DNA of 64,000 bases from Polycladomyces abyssicola (lineage in GTDB: Bacteria > Bacillota > Bacilli > Thermoactinomycetales > JIR-001), in the NCBI RefSeq assembly GCF_018326425.1, contig NZ_AP024601.1:608001-672000 (forward strand), read 5' to 3'. Under the pieces are notes generated by a model. It saw only the letters and a program-made list of their open reading frames with translations, did no database searches and had not been told where the DNA came from. Made by a program: the position numbers and the translations under genes. Below, one piece after another: positions 1 through 9,446 of this stretch; the first letter of the stretch is position 1; the number at the start of each line of letters is the position of its first letter.

Positions 1-2
1 AT

Positions 3-668
3 GCGGATTTGGAAAAGGCTGTGCCGGCCATCATCAACGCCGCATTCGGATCCGCCGGGGAGCGGTGCATGGCTTGCAGTGTCGTCGTGGCGGTAGGGGA
101 CATCGCTGATCAACTGGTGGATCAACTGGTGCAGGCGGCGAATGAAATCCGCATCGGTAACGGTCTGGAACCTGACGTGTTCCTCGGTCCGGTCATTCGC
201 GATGCGCACAAGGAGCGGACGGTCCAGTACATCGTCACGGGTGAAAAAGAAGGTGCCAAACTGGTCCGGGACGGACGGAACGACGCGGTGGACGAATCCG
301 GTTACTTCATCGGGCCGACGATTTTCGATGAGGTAAAACCCGGTATGAAGATCTGGCAGGATGAGATCTTCGCTCCCGTCCTGTCCGTGGTTCGGGTAAA
401 CACCTTGGATGAAGCGATCGAAGTGGCCAATCAATCTTCGTTCGCCAACGGTGCTTGCATTTTCACCGACAGTGCCAAAGCGATCCGCCAGTTCCGCGAA
501 GAGATCGATGCGGGGATGCTCGGTGTCAACGTCGGGGTACCGGCACCGATGGCCTTCTTCCCCTTCTCCGGATGGAAGAACAGCTTCTACGGCGACCTGC
601 ATGCTAACGGCCGCGACGGGGTGGAGTTCTATACCCGTAAAAAAATGATCACCCAACGGCATCAGTAA
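3..668 (+). CDS. mmsA: Methylmalonate-semialdehyde dehydrogenase, C-terminal part (5' end outside window)
   Basis: Aldehyde dehydrogenase that oxidises malonate or methylmalonate semialdehyde to an acyl-CoA, in myo-inositol, valine or propionate metabolism (iolA/mmsA family). The reading frame is already open at the left edge, so about 220 C-terminal residues are visible. The catalytic cysteine lies in GSAGERCMA near the visible start. The C-terminal block containing [19 protein letters not shown] is typical of this subfamily rather than of general aldehyde dehydrogenases. It ends just before an intrinsic terminator. The substrate cannot be fixed without the rest of the operon. Confidence 0.9.
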   Translation, partial: ADLEKAVPAIINAAFGSAGERCMACSVVVAVGDIADQLVDQLVQAANEIRIGNGLEPDVFLGPVIRDAHKERTVQYIVTGEKEGAKLVRDGRNDAVDESGYFIGPTIFDEVKPGMKIWQDEIFAPVLSVVRVNTLDEAIEVANQSSFANGACIFTDSAKAIRQFREEIDAGMLGVNVGVPAPMAFFPFSGWKNSFYGDLHANGRDGVEFYTRKKMITQRHQ

Positions 669-675
669 ACAGCAA

Positions 676-701
676 CGCCCGCGATTGTGCGGGCGCTTTT
701 G
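676..701 (+). terminator. Intrinsic terminator after mmsA
   Basis: The stem CGCCCGC / GCGGGCG has a six-base loop and is followed by CTTTTG. It sits 7 bases after the mmsA stop codon and before the convergent nitrate reductase gene. Confidence 0.7.
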
Positions 702-717
702 TTTCCTGTCAAATCAG

Positions 718-2850
718 TTACGACACCAGTACGGGTTCTTGTTGTCGGGATTGCGGCTGTTCCTTTACCGGCTCGACCCGAACCCGGACGATTTTGAATG
801 CGGGCATCCGACTGGTCGGATCGAGCTTGGCCGGGATCAGGCGGTTGATAGATTGTTCCCCCTCCCAATGAAAGGGGGCAAAGACGGTGTCCGGGCGGAT
901 GCGCTCCGTTATTTTCACCGTCAGCACAATCGAACTGACAGGAGAGGTGACGCGGGCCGGTTGGCCATCTGACAGTCCCAGCTGCTGGGCCGTTTCGGGA
1001 TGCATTTCCAGATAAGGTACAGGTGATTTTTCCATCAGAGCAGGGGTTCGTCTTGTCAGTGTACCGCTCAAATAATGATGGATGATGCGCCCGGTTGTGA
1101 GTGTGAGCGGCCATTCGTCTTCTTCTCGCCAATTTGAGGTTGGGGCATGGACGGGAACGAGTCGTGCTTTCCCGTCGGGATGACCGAACCGGCCATCTTC
1201 AAACAATCGTGGTGTTCCTTCCGGGCGTTCATGGGTGCAAGGCCAAAACAACCCTTGCGATTGTTCGATCCGTCCGTAAGTCATGCCGGAGTAATCCGCT
1301 TTTCCGCCCCGGCTGGCTTCGGCCAACTCGCGAAAGATGTCTTCCGCCGATTGGTAACGAAACCATTCTCCTTTTCCCAATGCCCGTGCCATTTCCATGA
1401 TCGTTTCCCAATCCGGTTTGGCTTGCCCCGGTGCGGGACGGACCGCTCTACGCAACAGAACCCGTCCTTCCAGATTGGTGATCGTTCCTTCGTTTTCCAG
1501 ATACGATGCGGCGGGAAGCACCAAATCGGCCATCTGTGCCGTCTCGGTCAAAAAGAAATCGACGACGACCAGCCAATCCAATCGTCGCAATGCTGATTCC
1601 ACCCGCGCGGCGTTGGGGCTGGAGATGATCGGATTGGAACCGAAGACAATCATGCCGCGGATCTTATCGGCCAGGATTTTGTCAAACATTTCATAAGCAG
1701 AAACGCCGGATCGAGGAAGCGTGTCCGGTGACACTCCCCAGATGCGGGCGATCCGTTCGCGCGCTTCAGGATCATCCAACAAACGGTATCCGGGCAGTTG
1801 ATCCGCTTTCTGTCCGTGTTCCCGTCCTCCCTGTCCGTTTCCTTGACCGGTGATCGCACCGTACCCGCAACCCGGTTTGCCGATCTTCCCGGTCAACAGC
1901 ACCAGATTGAGGAAATTGCGGACGTTTTGCACACCCCAGGCATGTTGCTCCACTCCGCGGGCGGTCAGGACAAACCCGGTGGAGGCTTGTCCGTAAGCCA
2001 GAGCGGCGTGTTCAATCAACTCCCTCGGGATGTCGGTTTGTTCCACCACTTCCGACAGGTCAACCCGGCGAATGTGGTCGAGCAACGACTCCCAGCCTGA
2101 GGTATGACGGCGGACGAATGACCAATCGACCAGATCGTGCTCCACGATGATTTTGAGCATACCATTGACCAAAGCGGCATCGGTGCCCGGACGGATGGGA
2201 AGATGAAGGTCGGCGATGCGGGCTGTCGGTGTTTCCCGTGGGTCGATGACAATCAGGAATGCTCCCCGCTTTTTCGCTTCCAGCAGATAGGGCATCAGTG
2301 TTGGTTGTGCGTCCGCCACATTGGCGCCTGCCATGAGGATGCAGCGGGCAAGTGGCAGATCGGACAACGGATTGGTCAATCCCCGGTCCACACCCAGCGT
2401 GAGGTTGGCCCCCGCCGCTGCGGAAGACATGCAGTAGCGCCCATTGTAGTCTATATATCGTGTGCCCAAAGCGACTCGGGCAAATTTCCCCAGCAAATAG
2501 GACACCTCATTTGTTAGTGAACCCCCGCCGTAAACAGCGACCGCGTCTGGACCAAACTTGTCTTGCCACCGGTGAACCCGTTGGCTGAACCACGCCATCG
2601 CTTCTTCCCACGTAACGGGATGCCATGTCCCGTTACTTTTAAGCAACGGAGTGGTGATCCGTTCCGGGCTGTCGTTGGGAATATGGGCGAGACGTCCTTT
2701 GCCGCAACATTTACCCTGAGTGACCGGATCATCCGCGTTCGGAAGCATCTTGGTTCCTTCTTCGGTTTGTTGCCACCAAAATGTGCACTGCATGCTGCAA
2801 TAAGGGCATTGGGTTAAGTGATGAAGGGTTTCATGCATTCGGGTTGTCAT
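718..2850 (-). CDS. nasC: Assimilatory nitrate reductase catalytic subunit (molybdopterin oxidoreductase)
   Basis: Reduces nitrate to nitrite in the cytoplasm with a bis-MGD molybdenum cofactor and one [4Fe-4S] cluster. Cluster ligands are visible as CPYCSMQC (residues 15-22) plus a Cys near 48-49. Cys140 in NGRYCMSSA is the likely molybdenum ligand. The segment GQGNGQGGREHGQKADQLPG is characteristic of nitrate reductases. At 710 residues it has the length I recall for Bacillus NasC. No electron-transfer subunit (NasB), nitrite reductase or transporter gene is next to it in the window. ATG 2850 sits directly after AGGAG, so the ATG at 2838 is an alternative start. A formate-dehydrogenase-like function is less likely. 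Confidence 0.88.
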   Translation of the reverse strand: MTTRMHETLHHLTQCPYCSMQCTFWWQQTEEGTKMLPNADDPVTQGKCCGKGRLAHIPNDSPERITTPLLKSNGTWHPVTWEEAMAWFSQRVHRWQDKFGPDAVAVYGGGSLTNEVSYLLGKFARVALGTRYIDYNGRYCMSSAAAGANLTLGVDRGLTNPLSDLPLARCILMAGANVADAQPTLMPYLLEAKKRGAFLIVIDPRETPTARIADLHLPIRPGTDAALVNGMLKIIVEHDLVDWSFVRRHTSGWESLLDHIRRVDLSEVVEQTDIPRELIEHAALAYGQASTGFVLTARGVEQHAWGVQNVRNFLNLVLLTGKIGKPGCGYGAITGQGNGQGGREHGQKADQLPGYRLLDDPEARERIARIWGVSPDTLPRSGVSAYEMFDKILADKIRGMIVFGSNPIISSPNAARVESALRRLDWLVVVDFFLTETAQMADLVLPAASYLENEGTITNLEGRVLLRRAVRPAPGQAKPDWETIMEMARALGKGEWFRYQSAEDIFRELAEASRGGKADYSGMTYGRIEQSQGLFWPCTHERPEGTPRLFEDGRFGHPDGKARLVPVHAPTSNWREEDEWPLTLTTGRIIHHYLSGTLTRRTPALMEKSPVPYLEMHPETAQQLGLSDGQPARVTSPVSSIVLTVKITERIRPDTVFAPFHWEGEQSINRLIPAKLDPTSRMPAFKIVRVRVEPVKEQPQSRQQEPVLVS

Positions 2851-3040
2851 CTCCTGTGAAAATCAATCTGCGCGTGCCTGGTTATTCGTCGTATGCGGAC
2901 AGCAAGCGAAACTATGTATCGGGGGAATAACCAGACCATCTACACCGATTATGCCAAAGGTTCCAGAGTACGATCCAGAGTATTCTGCAGACGGACGTTT
3001 GCGGGATATCTTTATGGATAATTTGGCAAATATGCTGAAC

Positions 3041-3070
3041 TTGTCTTACTTAACCGTTTCCATTTATAAT
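3041..3070 (+). promoter_or_regulatory. Predicted sigma-A type promoter of the permease gene
   Basis: TTGTCT (3041-3046) and a perfect TATAAT (3065-3070) are separated by 18 bases. They lie about 40 bases upstream of the permease start, in the divergent intergenic region with nasC. Confidence 0.55.
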
Positions 3071-3107
3071 TTATAATATTCGAATAGAAGATGGATTGGA
3101 GGATAGT

Positions 3108-4535
3108 ATGGCACAAATCGGTATTCAGGACCAGCAATTACAACGCAGCATGAAAAGCAGGCACTTGTTTATGATCGCCTTGGGGGGCGTCATCGGAACC
3201 GGATTGTTCCAAGGGTCCGGTTACACCATCAACACCGCGGGACCGCTGGGTGCGGTACTTTCCTATCTTGTTGGCGGCTTCGTCATGTATTTGACGATGC
3301 TTTGTTTGGGTGAACTGGCCGTTGCCATGCCGGAAGCAGGGTCGTTCCAAAGCTATGCGACCAAGTTTATCAGTCCGGCTGTCGGCTTCACGATCGGGTG
3401 GGTCTATTGGCTCAACTGGGCGCTCACTGTTGGATTGGAATTGACCTCGATCGGGATGACATTAGGGCGTTGGTTGCCTGATGTCCCTGTATGGGTCTGG
3501 TGTGCACTATTTGCATTCTTACTTTTTTTGTTCAATGCGTTTTCGGCACGCAGTTATGCGGAGCTGGAGTTTTGGTTTTCCAGCATCAAGGTGATCACCA
3601 TCGTGTTGTTCATCATCTTGGGTGGAGCGGCCATGTTCGGCATGCTACACTTGAAGGGAACGCATTCGGCCCCGATGTTTACGCATTTTACCAAAGACGG
3701 CTTGCTGCCCAACGGAATCGTCGCGATCTTGATGACGATGATCACGGTCAACTTCTCCTTCCAGGGGACGGAACTGGTCGGGATCGCTTCCGGTGAGAGC
3801 GAAAAACCGGAAAAGACGATTCCCAAAGCGATCCGCAATACCGTGTGGCGCACGTTGGTCTTTTTCGTGTTGGCGATGACGGTGTTGGCGGCCTTGATTC
3901 CGTGGCAAAAAGCGGGTGTGATGGAAAGTCCCTTCGTCTACGTACTGGATCAGATGGGGATTCCGTACGCGGCCGACATCATGAACTTCGTCATTCTGAC
4001 AGCGTTGTTGTCGGTGGCCAACTCCGGTTTGTACGCTTCTTCCCGGATGTTGTGGTCCATGTCCAAAGACGGAATGGCGCCGTCATTTTTCTCCAAACTG
4101 ACCAGACGCGGCATTCCGATCCGTGCGCTGTTGGCCAGTTTGGCTGTGGCATTGCTGTCGCTGTTGACCAGCGTGTACGCCGCAGATACGGTGTATCTCT
4201 GGCTGATCTCCGCTGCGGGAATGGGAGCAGTCGTCGTCTGGATTTCGATCGCTGCGTCGCAGTTTTTCTTCCGTAAGCGCTTTCTCGCTGAAGGTGGCAA
4301 GTTGGAAGATTTGAAATACCGGACACCGTTTTATCCGGTCGTACCGATTCTGGCGTTTACGTTGAATACTATTGTCCTGTTCAGCATGGGACTGATCCCG
4401 GATCAACGGATCGCTTTGATCTGCGGTATTCCGCTGATTGTGATCATCTATCTTACCTATGTGTTGAAACAAAAATTTGGAAGCCCTGTGGTGAAAACGT
4501 CACAGGAGGCATCTGCTCGAACGGGCACCGAATGA
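3108..4535 (+). CDS. Amino-acid permease (APC superfamily, AAT family)
   Basis: A 475-residue polytopic membrane protein for proton-coupled amino-acid uptake. The N-terminal signature GGVIGTGLFQGSG on the first helix is the substrate-binding loop of APC transporters, and about twelve hydrophobic segments follow. It resembles the RocE / YbxG / aromatic and basic amino-acid permease group, but the substrate cannot be read from the sequence. ATG 3108 is preferred because GGAGG lies 5 bases before it (3098-3102); a TTG at 3096 is in frame upstream. It is monocistronic, with its own promoter and terminator. Confidence 0.9.
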   Translation: MAQIGIQDQQLQRSMKSRHLFMIALGGVIGTGLFQGSGYTINTAGPLGAVLSYLVGGFVMYLTMLCLGELAVAMPEAGSFQSYATKFISPAVGFTIGWVYWLNWALTVGLELTSIGMTLGRWLPDVPVWVWCALFAFLLFLFNAFSARSYAELEFWFSSIKVITIVLFIILGGAAMFGMLHLKGTHSAPMFTHFTKDGLLPNGIVAILMTMITVNFSFQGTELVGIASGESEKPEKTIPKAIRNTVWRTLVFFVLAMTVLAALIPWQKAGVMESPFVYVLDQMGIPYAADIMNFVILTALLSVANSGLYASSRMLWSMSKDGMAPSFFSKLTRRGIPIRALLASLAVALLSLLTSVYAADTVYLWLISAAGMGAVVVWISIAASQFFFRKRFLAEGGKLEDLKYRTPFYPVVPILAFTLNTIVLFSMGLIPDQRIALICGIPLIVIIYLTYVLKQKFGSPVVKTSQEASARTGTE

Positions 4536-4541
4536 GAAAAG

Positions 4542-4607
4542 CCCCGGTCATCACCGGGGACGCCGTCTCTCAGCCAATCATATAGGCGGGAGACGGTTTT
4601 TTCTTTT
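4542..4607 (+). terminator. Intrinsic terminator after the permease
   Basis: A first GC-rich hairpin (CCCCGGT..ACCGGGG, 4542-4559) is followed by stem CCGTCTC / GAGACGG (4563-4596). The second stem runs straight into TTTTTTCTTTT. Confidence 0.75.
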
Positions 4608-4801
4608 CACAGCATATAGCTTCAGCAATGGGGATATATACAAATTCCTGCAGAAATTAACCAACCGCTTATATTCCCTTCAAAAACACATGATAGACTT
4701 ACTCAAGAAAGCGTCTCCAAACGGTGGTAATAACACCCCACCAATGACTGGTGTTGGCTACGGCAGAAAAAGTAAGGAATAAGATGAGAGGAGAGAGTAT
4801 A

Positions 4802-5056
4802 ATGGCCTATCTCAGCATGCATTCGGGTCGAACTCCTTCGGAGATAATCGGCGAGTTAGAAAATGGTGAAGAACTCTACCTCCGCCGAGATAGCCATACA
4901 TTTGTAATCAAATCCTACGATGCTAGTCTTTACATTGGTTATTGTATCGACCCTAATTTGAGGTTTGCCGAAAGTGTTCCATATGGCCTACGTTGGTTAA
5001 CGAAGGATGAAGTTCTCGCTTTAATAGGCACTTCAGAAGTAAACGAGACGATATAA
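4802..5056 (+). CDS. Small hypothetical protein (84 aa)
   Basis: Not recognised. The ATG at 4802 follows a GAGGAGAG ribosome binding site, and an upstream in-frame TTG at 4751 lacks one. The product is small, soluble and mildly acidic, with alternating charged and hydrophobic residues, no signal peptide and no membrane segment. It ends with an Asn-Glu-Thr-Ile tail. It stands alone between the permease terminator and the metallo-beta-lactamase gene. Confidence 0.5.
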   Translation: MAYLSMHSGRTPSEIIGELENGEELYLRRDSHTFVIKSYDASLYIGYCIDPNLRFAESVPYGLRWLTKDEVLALIGTSEVNETI

Positions 5057-5399
5057 GGCCTGTAATAGGAGTACAGCCAGGCAACCGTGCTATCAAATTT
5101 GTATCAGGTCTGAGCGGAGCTGTAGAGGGTGCGTAGCCAACATGGAGACAAAACATTTCGTTAAAAGGAAATGAGCGATTGGGATGATATGTCCGCTAAA
5201 TCATAACATTTAATGGGCATAGCCTCTCCGGGGCTGGCGCCAGGCCCCGGGATAAGGCTATGGATAAATCCAGCGGTTTTTCCGCAGGTTTTTTTTTGGA
5301 TTGGAAGAAAGACGGGCAAGATCACGGAGAAAGGGCAGGCCTTTTCAGAGGGGTAACGGCAATAAGGAGGCATTACTCCGTTATTCTGACAAACAAGTA
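5057..5399. other. Intergenic stretch with a long hairpin
   Basis: No convincing gene. It contains a two-part hairpin: outer stem CATAGCC (5218-5224) with GGCTATG (5256-5262), and inner stem GGGGC / GCCCC around 5229-5249. This is followed by a small GCGG/CCGC stem and a run of nine T at about 5288. Together it can act as a terminator for rightward transcription. Confidence 0.45.
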
Positions 5400-6329
5400 C
5401 TACCGCAGACGGAATTCCATCCCCTGTTCCCGGAGGATGATCCGATTCTCGTCAGGCCCTGCCACCTGCAACAACCGTTGCATCGGCTCGTCCACCGGTT
5501 CGTACGACAGGACGAACGTACGCCAGTGGATGGGGGCCATCCAACGGGCACCTGTGTCCAAAAACATCTGCCATGCCTGCTCGGGTGTACAGTGATTGGC
5601 CTGAAACGCATCCGGTTTGTACGCACCGATCGGCATGAATGCCACATCGATAGAACCGTATTTCCGCAAATCGCGCAAACCAGGTGTATAGGCGGTGTCT
5701 CCGGCGAAAAAGAGGCGTACCCCATTTTTCTCGATCAAATAGCCTGTATACCCGTAATCGTTGTTCCATGGAAGCCGGTTTCCCCAATGTCTGACGGGGA
5801 CAGCCGTGATGCGTAATACTTCATCCAGTTCCACTGATTCCGTTCCGCCCAGCTCCCTTATGCTTTGAAACGGCAGGCCTTTCAACAGGCGAGACGTGTT
5901 ACGGGCCGTCACCAAATGTGTCCGGTCGGAAGCCAATCGCTTCAAGGTGGGGAGGTCAAAATGATCAAAATGGGCGTGGGAAAGAAGGATCAGATCCACC
6001 AGCCCGATTTCTTCCACGGTCAGCGCCGGAGGGACAAACCGTCGGGGGCCGATTCGGATCGGCCCCAAACTGATTCCGACCCGTTCTCCCAGTACGGGAT
6101 CGGTCAGGATTCGTGTACCGTACAGGTTGATCAGCAAAGTGGCATGTCCCACCCACGTGATGGTCACCTCATCAGATGACCACCGGTCCGGCCGGGGGTG
6201 ATACCGGAGCGGCCGTGTCGATGGTTGGGGGAGACGAGCCATATGATACCAGTACCGATAACCGATATAGATCAGCAACAGCAGAAGGATGCCAAACAAC
6301 AGCATCATGGACCACAAGATCCAACGCAA
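5400..6329 (-). CDS. MBL-fold hydrolase of the NAPE-PLD / UlaG-like type
   Basis: A predicted membrane-anchored metal-dependent hydrolase. One N-terminal transmembrane helix (about residues 3-22) precedes a metallo-beta-lactamase domain. The zinc motif is HAHFDHFD, with further ligands in the FAGDT and PIHWRTF regions. The block WVGHATLLI-NLYGTRILTDPVL is typical of the N-acyl-phosphatidylethanolamine phospholipase D-like group, so a lipid or phosphodiester substrate is possible but unproven. The start is TTG 6329 with AAGGAG 9 bases upstream. It lies just downstream of pncB on the same strand, with a gap of about 90 bases. Confidence 0.85.
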   Translation of the reverse strand: MRWILWSMMLLFGILLLLLIYIGYRYWYHMARLPQPSTRPLRYHPRPDRWSSDEVTITWVGHATLLINLYGTRILTDPVLGERVGISLGPIRIGPRRFVPPALTVEEIGLVDLILLSHAHFDHFDLPTLKRLASDRTHLVTARNTSRLLKGLPFQSIRELGGTESVELDEVLRITAVPVRHWGNRLPWNNDYGYTGYLIEKNGVRLFFAGDTAYTPGLRDLRKYGSIDVAFMPIGAYKPDAFQANHCTPEQAWQMFLDTGARWMAPIHWRTFVLSYEPVDEPMQRLLQVAGPDENRIILREQGMEFRLR

Positions 6330-6422
6330 CCGCCTTCTCTCCTTAATGAACGGGATCTGATTTCATGTAGGCTCCGAACCGGGAAGCGCACGACACACCC
6401 AAGCGTGCAACTCCTGTTTTTT

Positions 6423-7895
6423 TCAATCCTGTTTCTTTTTCGGTTCGACAAATGTCTGGTAAATCTGCTGAATCAACTCCTGTTTCATCTTCCACAACTT
6501 ATTGGACAGGTCAACGGGGTACTCCTCGGGATTCAGCAGTCGCAGATACTCTTCCCAGAACAGGGAGCGTTGTTCCCGATGATAACGGCGAATCTCCTCC
6601 AGTGACGGAAGTTCTACCGTAAGTTCCCCATTTCGCATCACGGGTTGCAACAGTTCAATTGCCTGGAAGTGGGTGACTCGTTTTTTCCGATAGGTGTGGA
6701 CGGGATCAAACAATACGAGCGGAGTCTTCTCGTCCACCCGTTCATCCACATGGGTGATCAGATCAGCCTGTGCTTTTCCGGTCACCTTGTCGATAATCCG
6801 GTACACGTTTTTCCGACCTGGTGTGGTCACTTTTTCCGGATTGGACGAGATTTTGATGGTAGGCACCCACTGACCCTGCTCCATTTTGGCTACCATTTTG
6901 TAAACGGCTCCCAGTGCGGGTTGATCATAGGCCGTGATCAGTTTGGTCCCAATCCCCCACGAATCGATGCGGGCACCTTGTGCTTTCAGGTTCAGGATCG
7001 TATCTTCGTCCAAGTCGCTGGACGCAATGATCCGGGTGTCTGTCAATCCGGCCTCGTCCAACATTTTGCGAGCTTGTTTGGACAAATAGGCCAAATCGCC
7101 ACTGTCCAACCGGATCCCGGCCAGTCGCTTGCCTTGCTGTTTCAGTTCCAAACCCACTTGAATCGCATGGGGGAGTCCGCTTCGCAATGTATCGTACGTA
7201 TCCACCAGCAGGACAGATTGTTCCGGAAACGCACGGGCAAATGCGCGAAAGGCTTCCAGTTCGTTTTCAAAATCCTGCACCCAGGAATGTGAATGGGTGC
7301 CGATGATGGGGATACCGAAACGCTCACCGGCCCGGACGTTGGAGGTGGCGTCAAACCCGGCGAGATACGCTGCTCTCGCTCCCCATATGGCGGCCGTACT
7401 TTCCTGTGCCCGACGTGTGCCGAACTCCATGACCAGGTCGTTGCCAGCCACGGTGCGGATGCGGGCCGCTTTGGTGGCGACCAGTGTCTGGTAGCCGATA
7501 AAGTTGAGCAGGGCGGTTTCCACCAATTGCAGCTCCATCACGTTACCTTCCAGTCGGAGTAACGGCTCGTTGGGAAATACGATCGTCCCCTCCGGTACGG
7601 CGTACACATCGCCTTGAAACCGAAACGTGCGGAGCATGTCCAAAAAATCGGGGTCGTATTGTTCCGGCTGTCGGGCGAGAAAGGCGATGTCCTCCTCGGT
7701 AAATCGGAGATTCTCCAAATATTGCAACGCACGTTCCAGCCCGGCAAACACGGCGTAACCATTGCCGAACGGAAGATGACGGAAATACAGGTCAAACGCT
7801 CTCTTTCTTTGGTGCGACCCGTTTTTCCAATGTGCATACATCATTGTGATCTGATATTTATCCGTGTGCAAAGCGTCACCGATTCGTTCCAACAA
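6423..7895 (-). CDS. pncB: Nicotinate phosphoribosyltransferase
   Basis: Converts nicotinate plus PRPP to nicotinate mononucleotide in NAD salvage. Family signatures visible are ALHTDKYQITM at the N-terminus, MEFGTRRAQ, GTHSHSW, and RLDSGDLAYLSKQARKMLD near the PRPP site. The frame is open far upstream, but the real start is TTG 7895. GGGAGG lies at 7904-7909, 8 bases before it, and this start gives 490 residues, the usual length, with the conserved ALHTDKYQ block at the expected place. It is 32 bases downstream of the JAMM peptidase gene and probably cotranscribed with it. Confidence 0.93.
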   Translation of the reverse strand: MLERIGDALHTDKYQITMMYAHWKNGSHQRKRAFDLYFRHLPFGNGYAVFAGLERALQYLENLRFTEEDIAFLARQPEQYDPDFLDMLRTFRFQGDVYAVPEGTIVFPNEPLLRLEGNVMELQLVETALLNFIGYQTLVATKAARIRTVAGNDLVMEFGTRRAQESTAAIWGARAAYLAGFDATSNVRAGERFGIPIIGTHSHSWVQDFENELEAFRAFARAFPEQSVLLVDTYDTLRSGLPHAIQVGLELKQQGKRLAGIRLDSGDLAYLSKQARKMLDEAGLTDTRIIASSDLDEDTILNLKAQGARIDSWGIGTKLITAYDQPALGAVYKMVAKMEQGQWVPTIKISSNPEKVTTPGRKNVYRIIDKVTGKAQADLITHVDERVDEKTPLVLFDPVHTYRKKRVTHFQAIELLQPVMRNGELTVELPSLEEIRRYHREQRSLFWEEYLRLLNPEEYPVDLSNKLWKMKQELIQQIYQTFVEPKKKQD

Positions 7896-7927
7896 CAGAA
7901 AAACCTCCCACGGGGCACCAACAGTGT

Positions 7928-8344
7928 TCAGCGATTCACAATGATTTGGTACATAACGGGAATCACTTGTTGGTGTCGAATATAGTAGGCTGACAGACGA
8001 CAGTGTCCTTGTTTGAGTGAACAGATCCAGTAGCTTTTTTCGGGGTAGTGCCAATTGGCAATGTCACGGGCGGACGGATAAGGTTCGGTGGTGGGATGGG
8101 AATGGACCACCCCGATCCACTCCAATTGCAGTTCCCGCAATTGCCTGATCGTCTCTAAATAGGCCTGAGGCTCAAATGAAAACGAATGCGGGCTGTCATC
8201 CAGGTTGGGGATTGGAAAAAAATGCGTGATCTCCTGGTCATGACCCGCCAATATGCCGCATCCTTCTTTGGGATATTGCTGCCGAAGGTAATGGTGGATC
8301 TGTTCGACAACGGGGCCCCAGATCGAAAGATAGGAAGAGGCCAT
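7928..8344 (-). CDS. M67 family (JAMM/MPN+) metallopeptidase
   Basis: A 138-residue zinc-dependent isopeptidase-like protein. The JAMM signature is complete: Glu27 in KEGCGILAG, and His81, His83, Ser91 and Asp94 in HSHPTTEPYPSARD. Bacterial relatives cleave ubiquitin-like sulfur-carrier fusions or process Cys adducts, but the substrate here is unknown. Start ATG 8344 is set by GGAGG 6 bases upstream; the longer open frame lacks coding character. It is the first gene of a probable two-gene unit with pncB. Confidence 0.85.
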   Translation of the reverse strand: MASSYLSIWGPVVEQIHHYLRQQYPKEGCGILAGHDQEITHFFPIPNLDDSPHSFSFEPQAYLETIRQLRELQLEWIGVVHSHPTTEPYPSARDIANWHYPEKSYWICSLKQGHCRLSAYYIRHQQVIPVMYQIIVNR

Positions 8345-8546
8345 AGAATTCCTCCTCACCGATTGATCCCATCTGTGCTTGGTTGGTACGGGCCGTGCTT
8401 GTTCAGGTTTTATTGTATATCGAATTTTGTTGAACGAAAAGATGAACGGATCGGGTTGTGTCTGGCGGAGGAAAACTTTGAGACGCCTCCTTGGCTTTTT
8501 TGCTACAATAAAGCTGAACTGACAAGCGGGAGAGGATTCGAGAGGC

Positions 8547-9419
8547 ATGACGGAGATCCGGGTGGGGGTTTGCGGTTGGGGTGATCATGATCTATATCCG
8601 CCCAAAACCCCGTCGAAAGAGAAGCTGGCGTTGTATGCACGTCATTTTGACGTCGTGGAGGTGGACAGTAGCTATCATGCGATTCAACCGCCCGAACGGT
8701 GGGAGCGTTGGGTGCAGGAGACGCCATCCGGGTTCCGCTTTGTTGTAAAAGCCTATCGGGAGATGACCGGTCACGGCCGCCCGCAACGGGCACCGGAGCG
8801 TACCCGGGAAGAGGTGTTTGATCTGTTCGAAGCTTCCATTCGGCCGGTAACGGTTTCCGGCAAGTTGTCCATGGTGCTGTTTCAGTTTCCCCCCTGGTAC
8901 GATTGTACGAGGGAACATGTCCGCTACATCCGTTGGTGCCGCGAACGATACCCGACGTTGCCACTTGCCGTTGAATTTCGGCATCGGAGTTGGTTTTCGC
9001 CTCGTTTTCAGGAAAAAACCCTGCAGTTTCTTAAGGATCATGAACTCATTCATGTGGTGTGTGATGAACCTCAGGCAGGAGAGGGTTCCGTTCCGATCGT
9101 GCCGGCGGTGACGCATTCTGAACTTTCCCTCATCCGGTTCCACGGACGGAACCGGGAGGGGTGGGAAGCTTCTCACCGACCCGATTGGCGAGAGATTCGC
9201 TACGCGTATCGTTATTCGGAAGAGGAATTGCGGGAATGGCTATCCTATCTCCATCACCTCAGAGAGCGATCGAAGCAGTTGATCCTGCTGTTCAACAACA
9301 ATTCGCAGGGCGATGCGGCAAACAACGCCAAACAGATGATTCGTCTATTGGCGGAAAAAGGCTGGATCGAACCATCCGCTGATCCGCTGCCTGTATTTCG
9401 GCAGGGAACATTGTTTTAG
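8547..9419 (+). CDS. yunF: DUF72 (UPF0759) family protein, YunF-like
   Basis: A 290-residue TIM-barrel-like protein. It has the family start RVGVCGWGDHDLYPP, followed by VEVDSSYHAIQPPERWERW, a VEFRHRSW block, and a NNNSQGDAANNA segment near the C-terminus. Its biochemical function is unknown. It begins a rightward series (this gene, the Cys/Gly-tailed protein, TauE-like YunE, YunD, YunC) that keeps the composition of the Bacillus yun cluster in reverse order. Confidence 0.85.
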   Translation: MTEIRVGVCGWGDHDLYPPKTPSKEKLALYARHFDVVEVDSSYHAIQPPERWERWVQETPSGFRFVVKAYREMTGHGRPQRAPERTREEVFDLFEASIRPVTVSGKLSMVLFQFPPWYDCTREHVRYIRWCRERYPTLPLAVEFRHRSWFSPRFQEKTLQFLKDHELIHVVCDEPQAGEGSVPIVPAVTHSELSLIRFHGRNREGWEASHRPDWREIRYAYRYSEEELREWLSYLHHLRERSKQLILLFNNNSQGDAANNAKQMIRLLAEKGWIEPSADPLPVFRQGTLF

Positions 9420-9446
9420 ATAAAAAAGAAAAAAGGAGTGGGCCGA

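Noticed and set aside
7896-8054. Upstream extension of pncB
   Set aside because: It overlaps the JAMM peptidase gene. The TTG at 7895 with GGGAGG gives the normal 490-residue length.
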